DNA of 64,000 nucleotides from UBA285 sp049970695 (GTDB lineage Archaea; Thermoproteota; Thermoprotei_A; Sulfolobales; Desulfurococcaceae). The notes under the pieces are model-generated. The model was not told where the DNA came from, did not search any database, and saw only the letters and a program-made list of their open reading frames with translations. How positions within the stretch are numbered: position 1 is the stretch's first letter; the number at the start of each line of letters is the position of its first letter. The translations under genes were made by a program, and so were the position numbers. Positions 1-8,151 of this stretch are shown one piece after another. Location of the stretch: the NCBI GenBank assembly GCA_049970695.1, contig JBMFML010000002.1, positions 62,001 to 126,000 on the forward strand. The letters are read 5' to 3'.

Positions 1-597
1 CGCGTTCGCTCGAGTCTTGGAGAAGAAGAAATAGTATTCGCGCCCTACAATGCAGAGCAGCTCTACACTATATTGAAGCAAAGAGCCGAAAAAGCATTTA
101 AGCCTGGTGTGATTGACGACGGCGTGCTCTCCTACTGTGCAGCACTAGCTGCCAGAGAGCATGGTGATGCCAGAAGAGCACTAGATTTGCTGAGGATTTC
201 GGGTGAAATAGCAGAAAGAGAGGGTGCGGAGGTTGTCACTATAGAGCACGTCAAGAAAGCGCTCGTTGAAATAGAAGAAGGCAGGGTCTTTCAGGCCATA
301 GCGTCTCTTCCACTACACCAGAAAATTGTTCTCAAGGCCGCTGTGAGTACTGCCTTGAAGAAGGGGTATGCAACGACCGGCGAGGTTTACCAGGCGTACG
401 TAGAGGAGGCTAGGAAGAAGGGCTTAGAGCCGCTTACAATGAGGCGCGTTAGTGACATACTGCTACAGCTTGACATGATGGGGCTTTTAATTGCCGAAAC
501 TGTGAGTAGAGGGAGATACGGCGTTACAAAGCTAATTAGGGTTAAGAAAGAAGTAGCAGCAGTAGCAGAGAAGGCGCTGAAGGATCTTGAGGCCTAG
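1..597 (+). CDS. cdc6: Orc1/Cdc6 replication initiator, C-terminal part (5' truncated)
   Basis: The frame is open from base 1, so the N-terminal AAA+ core (Walker A and B) lies outside the window; about 198 residues are visible. They hold the end of the AAA+ lid with a sensor-2-like GDARRALDLLR stretch, then a winged-helix domain with a glycine-rich wing (SRGRYGVTKLI) near the end. This matches archaeal Orc1/Cdc6, which binds origin repeats and loads MCM. The downstream DUF99 gene begins inside its last codons, suggesting co-transcription. Archaeal origins often lie beside cdc6, but no origin-like repeats are visible on the downstream side; the upstream side cannot be seen. Confidence 0.9.
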   Translation, partial: RVRSSLGEEEIVFAPYNAEQLYTILKQRAEKAFKPGVIDDGVLSYCAALAAREHGDARRALDLLRISGEIAEREGAEVVTIEHVKKALVEIEEGRVFQAIASLPLHQKIVLKAAVSTALKKGYATTGEVYQAYVEEARKKGLEPLTMRRVSDILLQLDMMGLLIAETVSRGRYGVTKLIRVKKEVAAVAEKALKDLEA

Positions 598-1162
598 TGG
601 TATAGAGGCTTACGACGACGGCTACTTTCCACGCGCGCACAAGGGCGGAAAGGGGTTCACGAGTATAGCGGGGGTCTTAGCAGACAGCCCAAGCAGAGCT
701 GTCAAGCTCGCCTGGAGCTTTGTGAGAGTCGATGCAAATACTAGCGAGAAGACCATAATTAACATCTCCAACCTTCTCGGCGGCGATGTCATACTCCTCG
801 ATGGCGTAACATATGCAGGCTTCGACGTTGTAGACCCAGAGCGCCTATATGTCTCAACAGGAAAGGCCGTCATCGCCATACTAACGCACCCACTCAATTT
901 AAGTAGAATAGAGAGAGCACTAAGAAAGCACTTTGCTGATTGGAAAGAGAGGTTTACTACTATAAAGAGCGTCTACGAAAAGGCATTCTACGTAGAAACC
1001 CCTTGGAGAACCCTCCGAGTATACTCGGTAGGCATTGCAGTGGATAACGCCACAGACCTCATAAGAAAGCTCTGCATATACAGCCCCATACCAGAGCCAC
1101 TTAGAATAGCCGATAAGGTAGCCTCAGCAATATCGCGTAGCATTTATAAGTACTACGAGTAA
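587..1162 (+). CDS. DUF99 family protein (endonuclease V-related fold)
   Basis: A 191-aa protein starting with TTG eleven bases before the end of cdc6. The family hallmarks are visible: an N-terminal YDDGYFP acidic motif, the VILLDGVTYAGFDVVD core (residues about 68-83) and a following GKAVIAILTHP strand. DUF99 proteins are archaeal and structurally related to endonuclease V, which cleaves deaminated DNA or RNA; the activity of this branch is not established here. The overlap with an origin-binding protein gene suggests a DNA-maintenance role by association only. No canonical start nearer to the first conserved residues exists, so the TTG is preferred. Confidence 0.8.
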   Translation: MRPSGIEAYDDGYFPRAHKGGKGFTSIAGVLADSPSRAVKLAWSFVRVDANTSEKTIINISNLLGGDVILLDGVTYAGFDVVDPERLYVSTGKAVIAILTHPLNLSRIERALRKHFADWKERFTTIKSVYEKAFYVETPWRTLRVYSVGIAVDNATDLIRKLCIYSPIPEPLRIADKVASAISRSIYKYYE

Positions 1163-1262
1163 CTTACTTGCTTACCCGCTCTCCGCACATTTCCGTATTA
1201 CCCGTAAATCACTATACTTTTAATTAGGAATTGCGCTAATCCAGCATGGGGTGCGCTTGTAG

Positions 1263-3170
1263 GTGAGGTACTTGAGCAAACTTGCTTATTGTACTACGCG
1301 AGAAGAAGTTCTTTTAGAACTGTCTAAGTACGCTGATGAGAAAAACCTCGAGAAGCTAGCTAGAATTAAGAGCACAAGCCTACTCTCGTGGCTTTTAGAA
1401 GTAGCTAAGCTGGCAGCACCCCGTAATATATTTGTCGTGACTAATAGCGCAGAAGACCTCGACTACATTAGAAAAAAAGCCGTGGAAAATAGAGAGGAGT
1501 ATCCATCTCGCAACCCTCTGCACACAGTTCACTTTGATGGTCCAAAAGATCTCGCGAGAGACCGCGAGAACACCAGAATTCTAGTGCCGCCAGGAACGTC
1601 GATACCTATGGTCAACACTAAGGAGAGAATGGAAGGCCTTGCCGAAGTAAAGGAGTACTTTAAGGGCATAATGCAAGGCAAGGAGATGTACGTAGGGCTG
1701 TACTGCTTTGGCCCCAAGGGCTCTCCATTCACGCTATACGGCGTTCAAGTCACAGACTCTGCATACGTCATACATAGCAGCAACATACTGTACAGGATAT
1801 GCTATGACGTCTTCACGGAGAGAGAAGACATAGAGTACATGCGCTTCCTACACAGCGCGGGAGCACGCGACGAGCACGGCTGGTCGAGGGATATCGCGAA
1901 GAGGAGGATATACATAGACCTAGATGACATGCTAGTTTACAGCGTCAATACGCAGTACGCGGGCAATACGGTTGGGCTAAAGAAGTTGTCTCTCAGGCTC
2001 TGCATCAGTAAGGGATACAAGGAAGGCTGGTTGTGCGAGCACATGTTCATAGTCGGCATTAAGGGCCCCGGAGATAGAGTGACCTACTTTACAGGCGCCT
2101 TTCCAGCTGGTTGCGGCAAAACGTCAACTGCCTTGATTTCTGACACAGTTGTGGGAGACGACCTTGCAATAATTAGAAACGTGAATGGCGTGGCTCGTGC
2201 AATTAATCCTGAGGTTGGCATGTTTGGTATAATCGACGGCGTAAATCCCGTGGATGACCCAGAGATATACGAAATACTGACTAGCAATTCAACCGAGGTC
2301 ATATTTGCAAATGTCCTTTTAACGGAAGACGGCGAAGTATGGTGGAATGGCAAGCCCACTCCACCAAAGCCGGGTATAAACTATGCTGGTGCGTGGTGGC
2401 CTGGTAAAAGAGATGAGCGGGGCAGAGAAATACCGCCATCACACCCCAATGCTAGGTTTACCACGAGCATATTCTACTTGAAAAAAGTAGACCCCAGAAT
2501 AAACGAACCATATGGTGTTCCAATAAAAGGCATGATATTTGGTGGCAGGGACCCCGCAACGTGGGTTCCAGTCGAGGAGGCCTTCGATTGGGATCATGGA
2601 ATAGCGACTAAGGGCGCTTCTCTAGAATCAGAGAAAACGGCAGCCGTGCTCGGCGAAGCCGGAGTAATGGAGTTCAATCCATACGCGATACTAGACTTCT
2701 TGCCAATATCACCGGGCGCTTTTACAGAACTCCACTTCAGATTTGGCGAAGCGCTTTCAGAGAAGCCCAGGATCTTTAGCGTAAATTACTTCCTCCGCGA
2801 CGAAAAAGGCAGATACCTGACCGAAAAAGTCGATAAGAGAGTTTGGCTGAAATGGATGGAGCTGAGAGTAAACAACGACGTTGACGCGCTCGAAGCGCCA
2901 ACAGGCTACATTCCAATATACGAAGACCTGAGAGCACTCTTCGAAAAGGAGCTAGGCAAAGATTTTAGCGAGCAGCTCTACGAAAAGCTCTTTACGATTA
3001 GAGTTGAAAACCACTTAGCTAAAATTGCGAGAATATGGAGCATATACGAGGGTATACCGGATACGCCGAGGAAGCTCTTCGAAATATTGCTGGCCCAAAA
3101 GCGTAGACTTGAGGAGGCTAGGCGCGTACAGGGCGACCACATAAGCCCATTTAGGCTAGACAAGAAGTAG
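1263..3170 (+). CDS. pckG: Phosphoenolpyruvate carboxykinase (GTP)
   Basis: A 635-aa GTP-type PEPCK, about the usual length. The kinase P-loop appears as FPAGCGKTSTA near residue 280, holding the hyper-reactive active-site cysteine typical of GTP PEPCKs; FGGRDP and NWFRRD-equivalent segments follow. It converts oxaloacetate plus GTP to PEP, CO2 and GDP in the cytosol, at the entry to gluconeogenesis, consistent with the enolase gene later in the window. The GTG start at 1263 directly follows an in-frame TAG (1260-1262), so no longer N-terminus is possible. A TATA-like CTTTTAATT lies near 1217-1225. The stop codon overlaps the 3' end of a convergent tRNA gene by three bases. Confidence 0.95.
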   Translation: MRYLSKLAYCTTREEVLLELSKYADEKNLEKLARIKSTSLLSWLLEVAKLAAPRNIFVVTNSAEDLDYIRKKAVENREEYPSRNPLHTVHFDGPKDLARDRENTRILVPPGTSIPMVNTKERMEGLAEVKEYFKGIMQGKEMYVGLYCFGPKGSPFTLYGVQVTDSAYVIHSSNILYRICYDVFTEREDIEYMRFLHSAGARDEHGWSRDIAKRRIYIDLDDMLVYSVNTQYAGNTVGLKKLSLRLCISKGYKEGWLCEHMFIVGIKGPGDRVTYFTGAFPAGCGKTSTALISDTVVGDDLAIIRNVNGVARAINPEVGMFGIIDGVNPVDDPEIYEILTSNSTEVIFANVLLTEDGEVWWNGKPTPPKPGINYAGAWWPGKRDERGREIPPSHPNARFTTSIFYLKKVDPRINEPYGVPIKGMIFGGRDPATWVPVEEAFDWDHGIATKGASLESEKTAAVLGEAGVMEFNPYAILDFLPISPGAFTELHFRFGEALSEKPRIFSVNYFLRDEKGRYLTEKVDKRVWLKWMELRVNNDVDALEAPTGYIPIYEDLRALFEKELGKDFSEQLYEKLFTIRVENHLAKIARIWSIYEGIPDTPRKLFEILLAQKRRLEEARRVQGDHISPFRLDKK

Positions 3171-3256
3171 CCGGGCGGGGATTCGAACCCCGGTCACGGG
3201 GTTTCCTCCCGCTCGAGGCCAAAGCCCCGCATCCTTGGCCGCTAGACGACCCGGCT
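3168..3256 (-). tRNA. tRNA-Gln(TTG) with a 16-nt anticodon-loop intron
   Basis: The minus strand folds as a full cloverleaf: acceptor stem 3256-3250 with 3175-3169 (7 perfect pairs), D stem 3247-3244 with 3234-3231, T arm 3192-3176 with loop TTCGAAT, and discriminator A at 3168. The anticodon stem CGGGG (3229-3225) pairs with CCCCG (3201-3197) only if 16 nt (3218-3203) are removed after position 37, the canonical archaeal intron site. The restored loop is CTTTGGA with anticodon TTG (3222-3220). The mature length is 73 nt and CCA is not encoded. Exact splice points within a few bases are inferred. GatDE and a splicing endonuclease subunit are encoded in this window. Confidence 0.92.
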
Positions 3257-3309
3257 TCCTAAATAATAGTTAGGCAGTGGAGGCTTTTAATACTGTGTTG
3301 CAGGCAGGG

Positions 3310-3346
3310 GGTTTAAAAGCACTTTCACGATAACAGTTTTTAAACC
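3310..3346. repeat. 8-bp inverted repeat upstream of tfb
   Basis: GGTTTAAA at 3310-3317 and its exact complement TTTAAACC at 3339-3346 are separated by 21 bp, between the tRNA-Gln promoter side and the tfb start. Each arm resembles a TATA box. They could be alternative promoters or an operator; this is inference from position and symmetry. Confidence 0.4.
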
Positions 3347-3356
3347 TTGCGTTAAA

Positions 3357-3380
3357 TTTATAAGGGGATGTAACACCCCT
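3357..3380 (+). promoter_or_regulatory. Putative tfb promoter with a small hairpin
   Basis: TTTATAAG at 3357-3364 lies about 30 bp before the GTG start at 3392. Directly after it, AGGGG (3363-3367) and CCCCT (3376-3380) form an inverted repeat between TATA box and predicted transcription start, a position where a bound regulator could block initiation. Confidence 0.4.
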
Positions 3381-3391
3381 ACACTACTGCG

Positions 3392-4372
3392 GTGATACCT
3401 GTGCTCTTCTCGGAGTCCAACATGGACGTCGAAGAGGGCTCCCAAAGTCCTCCTCAAAAGGAGGCTTCACGTGAGAGTCCTGAAGAGTGTCCACCAGGCA
3501 GAATAGTTTACGATGTCTCAAAAGCGGAGTACGTCTGCTTAGATACAGGTGAAGTCATCGAGGACAGAGTTATAGATGACAGAGCTGAGTGGCGTGCATT
3601 TACACCTGAAGAGAGAGAAAGAAGGGCTAGAACAGGAAGCCCAATAACCCCTGCAGTTCACGACATGGGCTTTACAACGGCAATAGATTACCTCGACAGA
3701 GACGCCTCTGGAAGAGTCTTGCTCGAGAAGAAGTATCAGCTGAGCAAGCTGAGGAAGTGGCAGGCAAGAACAAGAATAATTACGAGCGTTGAGAGAAACC
3801 TCGCACAAGCCATGAACGAGCTTGACAGGCTAACTAGCGCACTCAACCTCCCCTCCTACATCAAAGAAGAAGCAGCGAGGATATACAGGGAAGCAGTCGA
3901 GAAGGGGCTTGTCCGCGGGAGGAGCATTGAAAGCGTTATAGCAGCGGCAGTATACCTCGCCTGTAGAATAAGGAAACTGCCCAGAACTCTGGATGAAATA
4001 CAGGAATACACGAAAGTCAAAAGAAAGGACATAGCACGCTGCTACAGAATGCTGGTTCGCGAGCTGGGGCTGAGAGTAACGACTCTAGAGGCTTCAGACT
4101 TCGTTCCGAGAATAGCCCATACCCTCGGCTTGCCTGGTACGGTGGTCAGGGCTGCAATTGACATCTTGAACAAGGCTAGAGAAGCTGGTATATTGGGAGG
4201 CAAGGATCCAATGGGCTCAGCAGCAGCGGCAATTTACCTCGCCAGCCTACAGCTGGGCGTCGACGTCTCACAGAGAGAAATAGCGAGCGCAGCAGGCGTT
4301 ACAGAAGTAACTATTAGGAACAGATGTAGAGAGCTCGCAAAGGTCTTGAATATCGAAGATTTAAAAATATAG
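3392..4372 (+). CDS. tfb: Transcription initiation factor TFB (degenerate zinc ribbon)
   Basis: A 326-aa TFIIB homologue with both cyclin folds (about residues 120-220 and 225-320), a B-reader/linker segment (RAEWRAFTPEE) and a final recognition helix (VTEVTIRNR). TFB bridges TBP, BRE and RNA polymerase. The N-terminal ribbon keeps only two of four cysteines: CPPG replaces CxxC and CLDT replaces the second CxxC, so zinc is unlikely to bind normally. From memory, Sulfolobus TFB1 is similarly altered, so this looks like a crenarchaeal lineage trait. The start is GTG at 3392; an ATG at 3422 is the alternative. A second TFB with an intact ribbon lies at 26655-27530. Confidence 0.95.
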   Translation: MIPVLFSESNMDVEEGSQSPPQKEASRESPEECPPGRIVYDVSKAEYVCLDTGEVIEDRVIDDRAEWRAFTPEERERRARTGSPITPAVHDMGFTTAIDYLDRDASGRVLLEKKYQLSKLRKWQARTRIITSVERNLAQAMNELDRLTSALNLPSYIKEEAARIYREAVEKGLVRGRSIESVIAAAVYLACRIRKLPRTLDEIQEYTKVKRKDIARCYRMLVRELGLRVTTLEASDFVPRIAHTLGLPGTVVRAAIDILNKAREAGILGGKDPMGSAAAAIYLASLQLGVDVSQREIASAAGVTEVTIRNRCRELAKVLNIEDLKI

Positions 4373-4424
4373 TTTTAGTAGACTTTGAGTACGCCCTACC
4401 AGTTAAGCCGCTTGTAGCCGCAGT

Positions 4425-4754
4425 CTAGCTCATTATAATGATGTTTTCTTCAGGTATGCCGAGCTCCTCGACAAACAGCTGTTTTATTCTATGCCTGTGA
4501 TCCCCTTGTATTTCAACCCTCCCCTCTTCTTCTCTAAAAGTGCCCCCTGCTGCAAGCTTCGTCTTCAAGTACCGGGCTATGTGCTTCAGTATGTCCTTGT
4601 CGTTTGGCAGCCCATCAACAACGGTAACAGCTTTGCCAAATTTCCTGACGTCGAGCTTTATTTTTATTAATGATGCCTCTGTTAATAGCCTTTCACAAAC
4701 CTCTAGCGGCATCCCACCGCATTCGGCTCCAGACATGCTCTTAAATACCACCAT
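4425..4754 (-). CDS. Translation initiation factor aIF1 (SUI1 family)
   Basis: A 109-aa SUI1/eIF1-domain protein. Recognisable elements are the basic strand RKFGKAVTVVDGL, the loop LAAGGTF and the closing VEIQGDHRHRIKQL, followed by a short helix. aIF1 binds the small ribosomal subunit near the P site and polices start-codon selection. It ends tail to tail with tfb and diverges from the rpo12 gene upstream. The ATG at 4754 fits the usual family length. Confidence 0.93.
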   Translation of the reverse strand: MVVFKSMSGAECGGMPLEVCERLLTEASLIKIKLDVRKFGKAVTVVDGLPNDKDILKHIARYLKTKLAAGGTFREEEGRVEIQGDHRHRIKQLFVEELGIPEENIIIMS

Positions 4755-4819
4755 GCTAACTTTATAGCTGAAAGTGGCATTTAAAGGCTTAAAAGAGTAA
4801 AGCAGAGAGGTGGTATATT

Positions 4820-4969
4820 ATGGCTAAGTACAAGTGCGGTAGGTGTGGCTATGTATTTGATGCCGAAGAAATGATCAGGACTTTTGGAAAGCAGGTTAGG
4901 TGCCCACGCTGCACCTACGATGTTATCTACAAAGTCGCCAAGACATATAGAATTGTGAGAGCTATTTAG
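4820..4969 (+). CDS. rpo12: RNA polymerase subunit Rpo12 (RpoP)
   Basis: A 49-aa protein, the normal size for archaeal Rpo12. It carries one zinc ribbon: CGRC at residues 6-9 and CPRC near 27-30, followed by the conserved basic VAKTYRIVRAI tail. It sits in the polymerase assembly platform with Rpo3, Rpo10 and Rpo11. The start ATG at 4820 is preceded by a GAGGTGG ribosome-binding site at 4806-4812. Its stop codon overlaps the 3' end of the convergent agmatinase gene by four bases. Confidence 0.95.
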   Translation: MAKYKCGRCGYVFDAEEMIRTFGKQVRCPRCTYDVIYKVAKTYRIVRAI

Positions 4970-5829
4970 GCCAAGCCCATCCAGCCCCTCCTCTTCAAGT
5001 ACAACCCTACGCACTCAATGGCTACTTTCGCAGCCAAAATAGAAGTCACGTCTCCACAGTCCACGACTGGGTTGACTTCAACTATGTCGATAGCTACAAC
5101 ATCGCTGGCTTTCTCGTAAATCCGTGTTAAGACTTCCCCAAAAGACGCTAGGCTTAGCCCAAAGGGCTCCGGATTCGAGACACCGGGGGCTAGTGAGGGG
5201 TCAAAGACGTCGAAGTCTATGCTTATGTAGACCCTGCCCAGATCTTTCAAGTCGAAATCTTTACGCATAACCCTAGTTACGTCGTATACTTCGAGGTTTG
5301 CACGCCCTTCTCTAACGAATTCGAGCTCTTCTTTGCTATACGCTCTCGAACCTATGTGAACAACTCTCATGCCTTTCTCTAGGAGAATCCTCAGAAATGT
5401 TGCATGATTTACTTTCGAGCCGAGGTACTCTCGCCTAGCGTCGAGATGCGCATCAAAAACCACGAGCGTGTCGATGCTGTTTTTAAGAGCCAGTACAGCC
5501 GGATACGTTACTAAGTGCTCGCCACCTAAAATAAGCAGTAGGCCTCTGTGCTCTTTTCTCAAGTTTTCAATAACGAGCCTTAGAACTTCAATAGACTTCT
5601 CTGTGTCTCCCTGTGGTAGCATGACATCCCCATAGTCCTTGTAGCCCACATCATCCAGAGACACGCCTGCGAGAAGGCTATAGAGCTCTATATTGCACGC
5701 TGCTTCGCGGATTTTCTGTGGTGCAAATCTACTTCCAGGTCTATAGGTTCCAGTAGAATCTAGTGGAGCCCCTAGGACTGCTATGGGCGAGTCCTCGTCC
5801 CTGATGCATGCAAATACTTGAGTTGACAG
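4966..5829 (-). CDS. speB: Agmatinase/arginase-family ureohydrolase, start codon unclear
   Basis: The family hallmarks are clear: GGEH, the manganese-binding FDAHLDAR, a glycine-rich GSR strand, and SIDFDVFDPSLAPG with DIVEVNP. Agmatinase removes urea from agmatine to give putrescine. A GTG at 5664 would drop the conserved N-terminal strand, because upstream codons in the same frame encode AVLGAPLDSTGTYRPGSRF, a family signature. That frame is open back to a TGA at 5854-5856 yet contains no ATG, GTG or TTG. The coordinate given uses a CTG at 5829. A rare start codon, or a frameshift linking to a TTG near 5878 in another frame, would also explain it. Confidence 0.8.
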   Translation of the reverse strand: MSTQVFACIRDEDSPIAVLGAPLDSTGTYRPGSRFAPQKIREAACNIELYSLLAGVSLDDVGYKDYGDVMLPQGDTEKSIEVLRLVIENLRKEHRGLLLILGGEHLVTYPAVLALKNSIDTLVVFDAHLDARREYLGSKVNHATFLRILLEKGMRVVHIGSRAYSKEELEFVREGRANLEVYDVTRVMRKDFDLKDLGRVYISIDFDVFDPSLAPGVSNPEPFGLSLASFGEVLTRIYEKASDVVAIDIVEVNPVVDCGDVTSILAAKVAIECVGLYLKRRGWMGLA

Positions 5830-5895
5830 AGCAGCCTTCCACGCCGAGGTTCGTCACCCAGACCTTGCTCTTAACCAAGCAATTTCAGTCACGGC

Positions 5896-5907
5896 TTAAT
5901 TATTATA
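5896..5907. promoter_or_regulatory. Shared AT-rich promoter between agmatinase and GlyRS genes
   Basis: TTAATTATTATA at about 5896-5907 sits between two divergent genes and reads as a TATA-like element on both strands. Twenty-five bases away it predicts transcription starts near 5927 (plus, GlyRS) and near 5877 (minus, agmatinase). Confidence 0.45.
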
Positions 5908-5966
5908 CCCGGGCTCTGTTACTATCAATTTCAGTAATAAGCACTGAGAAATACAGGGTCTTCAAA

Positions 5967-7730
5967 TTGAGTGAGAAAAAGAGCAAGGCAGATTCGCAGG
6001 ACAAAGTGACTGAGCTAGCTAGGAGGCGTGGGCTCTTTTGGACCTCTTTTGAAATATACGGAGGTGTAGCAGGCTTCTACGACTTTGGCCCTGTTGGCGT
6101 GCTTATAAAGAGAAACCTCGTAGAGAGCTGGCTCAGGTATTTCGTGTACAGCAATGAATGGGTTGTCGAAATAGAGACGCCTATAATAAACCCGAGAATA
6201 GTCTTCAAGGCAAGCGGCCACGAAGATCACTTCACAGACCCCGTAGTAGAGTGCACAAAGTGTAGTAGGATCTACAGGGCTGATCACTTAGTCAAAGAGC
6301 TGACGGGCATTAACGTCGAGGGTTGGAACATCGATGACATTAATAAACTAATCAAAGAAAAGGGGTTAAAGTGCCCAGAGTGCGGTGGCGAGCTGTCTCA
6401 AGTATTCAACGCATCGCTTCTCTTTACATCAGAAATAGGGCCATATAGAGGAGAGCGGGGCTATCTACGCCCCGAGCTTGCTCAAGGCATGTTCATAAAC
6501 TTCCCCTTTGTTCTCAAGCTAACTAGAAACAGGCTACCTCTTGGAATAGCACAGGTTGGTAAAGTCGCTAGAAACGAGATATCGCCTAGACAAGGGCTTC
6601 TGAGGCTCAGAGAATTCACAATAATGGAGGTAGAATTTTTCTTTGACCCAGAAGACCTGGAAGAAGCCTACCGTGCAATTGAAATGGTTAAAGACGAGGT
6701 AGTGAGAGTTGTAACAGAAGCCGCCAGGAGAGCCGGAGAGGAAGAGGCCTCAGAGTTCACCGTCGTGGAGCTCGTTGAAAAGAACGTTGTGAAAACTCCG
6801 TGGCTTGCTTACTGGATGGGGGTTGGAAACAAGTTCGTGAAGAGCCTTGGAATACCCGAGGACAAGATTAGGTTTTACGAAAAGCTCCCACACGAGAGAG
6901 CACACTATTCCGCACAAACCTTCGACCAAGAAGTCTACACTTCTCGCTATGGATGGGTCGAAGTAGCTGGTTACGCCTACAGAACTACATACGACTTAGA
7001 GAGACATGCTGAGTTCAGCAAAGCGGACTTCACGTACTTCAAGAGGTTTGAAACACCAGCTGTAATGATTGTAGAGAAGGCATATCCCAACCCCGTGGCA
7101 ATTGAGAGGACTCTCGGCAGAGAAGTCTTGCCTAAAGTCATGAAGAGCCTTGCCGAAATTCCACCAGAGGAACTCTACAAGAAACTCGCGAGAGACGGCC
7201 ATGTCGAAGTAGAGGGGTTCAAGCTGACCAGCGATCACTTCTACATTAAAAAAGAGGAAGTTAAGATTCACGGCAAGAAGATAGTGCCACACGTTGTTGA
7301 ACCTTCATTTGGGCTAGAAAGGCTCTTCTATGTATTGCTAGAGTACGCTTATGCGGAGAGAGACGGCAAGGTCGTTCTCAAATTACCACGTCACTTAGCA
7401 CCTTATCACGCAGCAGTTTTTCCACTCGTCGCTGGCAAAAAACCAGAGCAGCAGAAAATCGTGGGGTTGTCGAGGAGAATTTACAAGGATCTTTTGAGTG
7501 CCGGGTTTAGAGTAATCTATGATGAAGAAGGCAGCATTGGAAGGAGGTATGCTAGAGTAGACGAAATAGGAGTACCATACGCTATAACTGTTGATTACCA
7601 GTCTCTCGAAGACAACACGGTAACTGTTAGAGATAGGGATACGGCAGAGCAAGTTAGAGTGCACATTGAAAATCTCCGCGAGTATCTTGTTGAGAAGTTC
7701 AGAGAGAGTTTTCCAACATTTTTAATTTAG
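5967..7730 (+). CDS. glyS: Glycyl-tRNA synthetase, archaeal/eukaryotic class II type
   Basis: A 587-aa alpha2-type GlyRS. Class II motif 1 precedes WTSFEIYGGVAGFYDFGP, motif 2 includes QVGKVARNEISPRQGLLRLREFT, and motif 3 is PSFGLERLFY. A zinc-binding insertion shows CTKC near residue 85 and CPEC about 45 residues later. The C-terminal anticodon-binding domain begins near the HLAPYHAAVFPL segment. It charges tRNA-Gly in the cytosol. The TTG at 5967 is chosen because it starts shortly before the conserved LARRRGLFW block; further upstream codons lack family similarity and overlap the divergent promoter. Confidence 0.95.
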   Translation: MSEKKSKADSQDKVTELARRRGLFWTSFEIYGGVAGFYDFGPVGVLIKRNLVESWLRYFVYSNEWVVEIETPIINPRIVFKASGHEDHFTDPVVECTKCSRIYRADHLVKELTGINVEGWNIDDINKLIKEKGLKCPECGGELSQVFNASLLFTSEIGPYRGERGYLRPELAQGMFINFPFVLKLTRNRLPLGIAQVGKVARNEISPRQGLLRLREFTIMEVEFFFDPEDLEEAYRAIEMVKDEVVRVVTEAARRAGEEEASEFTVVELVEKNVVKTPWLAYWMGVGNKFVKSLGIPEDKIRFYEKLPHERAHYSAQTFDQEVYTSRYGWVEVAGYAYRTTYDLERHAEFSKADFTYFKRFETPAVMIVEKAYPNPVAIERTLGREVLPKVMKSLAEIPPEELYKKLARDGHVEVEGFKLTSDHFYIKKEEVKIHGKKIVPHVVEPSFGLERLFYVLLEYAYAERDGKVVLKLPRHLAPYHAAVFPLVAGKKPEQQKIVGLSRRIYKDLLSAGFRVIYDEEGSIGRRYARVDEIGVPYAITVDYQSLEDNTVTVRDRDTAEQVRVHIENLREYLVEKFRESFPTFLI

Positions 7731-7773
7731 CCTTTAAGTATAAAGAGTTCATGGTTGGTCGTGGGGTCTATCA

Positions 7774-8151
7774 GTGTCATCTGAGGCGAGTAGTGAAAAA
7801 GCCGAAGAAAAGCCCAAAGTAGACGTGTCTAAGCTAGTCGCAGTGGTGCCCCCCGCCTCAGAGGTCTTGGGTAAAAAGCAGAAGCAGTTAACTGAAAAGA
7901 GGGTTAGAATAAGGTTTGATAGAAGCCTCAACAAGCCTATAGCCAAGGTGCCCACCAAGCTCGCGGAAGAGCTCGGCATTAAAAAAGATGATCTAGTGGA
8001 AATTGTCGTGGCAGGCAAGAAGAAGGCGAGGTTTACAGCAGAGCTAATAGACTCTCCAGATGCAAATATTGTATGGGTTTACCCAGGAGAGCTCGAGAAG
8101 CAAGGGGTGGCAGATAACAGCATTGCTACAATAAGAAGGGCAGCATCATGA
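7774..8151 (+). CDS. Conserved hypothetical protein, first gene of a pair
   Basis: A 125-aa protein with a low-complexity acidic/lysine N-terminus (residues 1-40), then a compact beta-rich domain: KRVRIRFDRS, AKVPTKLAEELGIKKDDLVEIVV, and NIVWVYPGELEKQGVADNSIATI. The 'P-x-x-L-A-E-E-L-G-I-x-x-x-D-x-V-E-I' pattern resembles AbrB/double-psi-barrel proteins, which may mean DNA or protein binding, but I cannot assign a function. The start is GTG at 7774. The next gene overlaps it by four bases (ATGA), so the two are translationally coupled. Confidence 0.65.
   Translation: MSSEASSEKAEEKPKVDVSKLVAVVPPASEVLGKKQKQLTEKRVRIRFDRSLNKPIAKVPTKLAEELGIKKDDLVEIVVAGKKKARFTAELIDSPDANIVWVYPGELEKQGVADNSIATIRRAAS

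Noticed and set aside
1..1300. Replication origin near cdc6
   Set aside because: No repeated origin-recognition boxes or AT-rich unwinding element are visible downstream; the upstream flank is outside the window.
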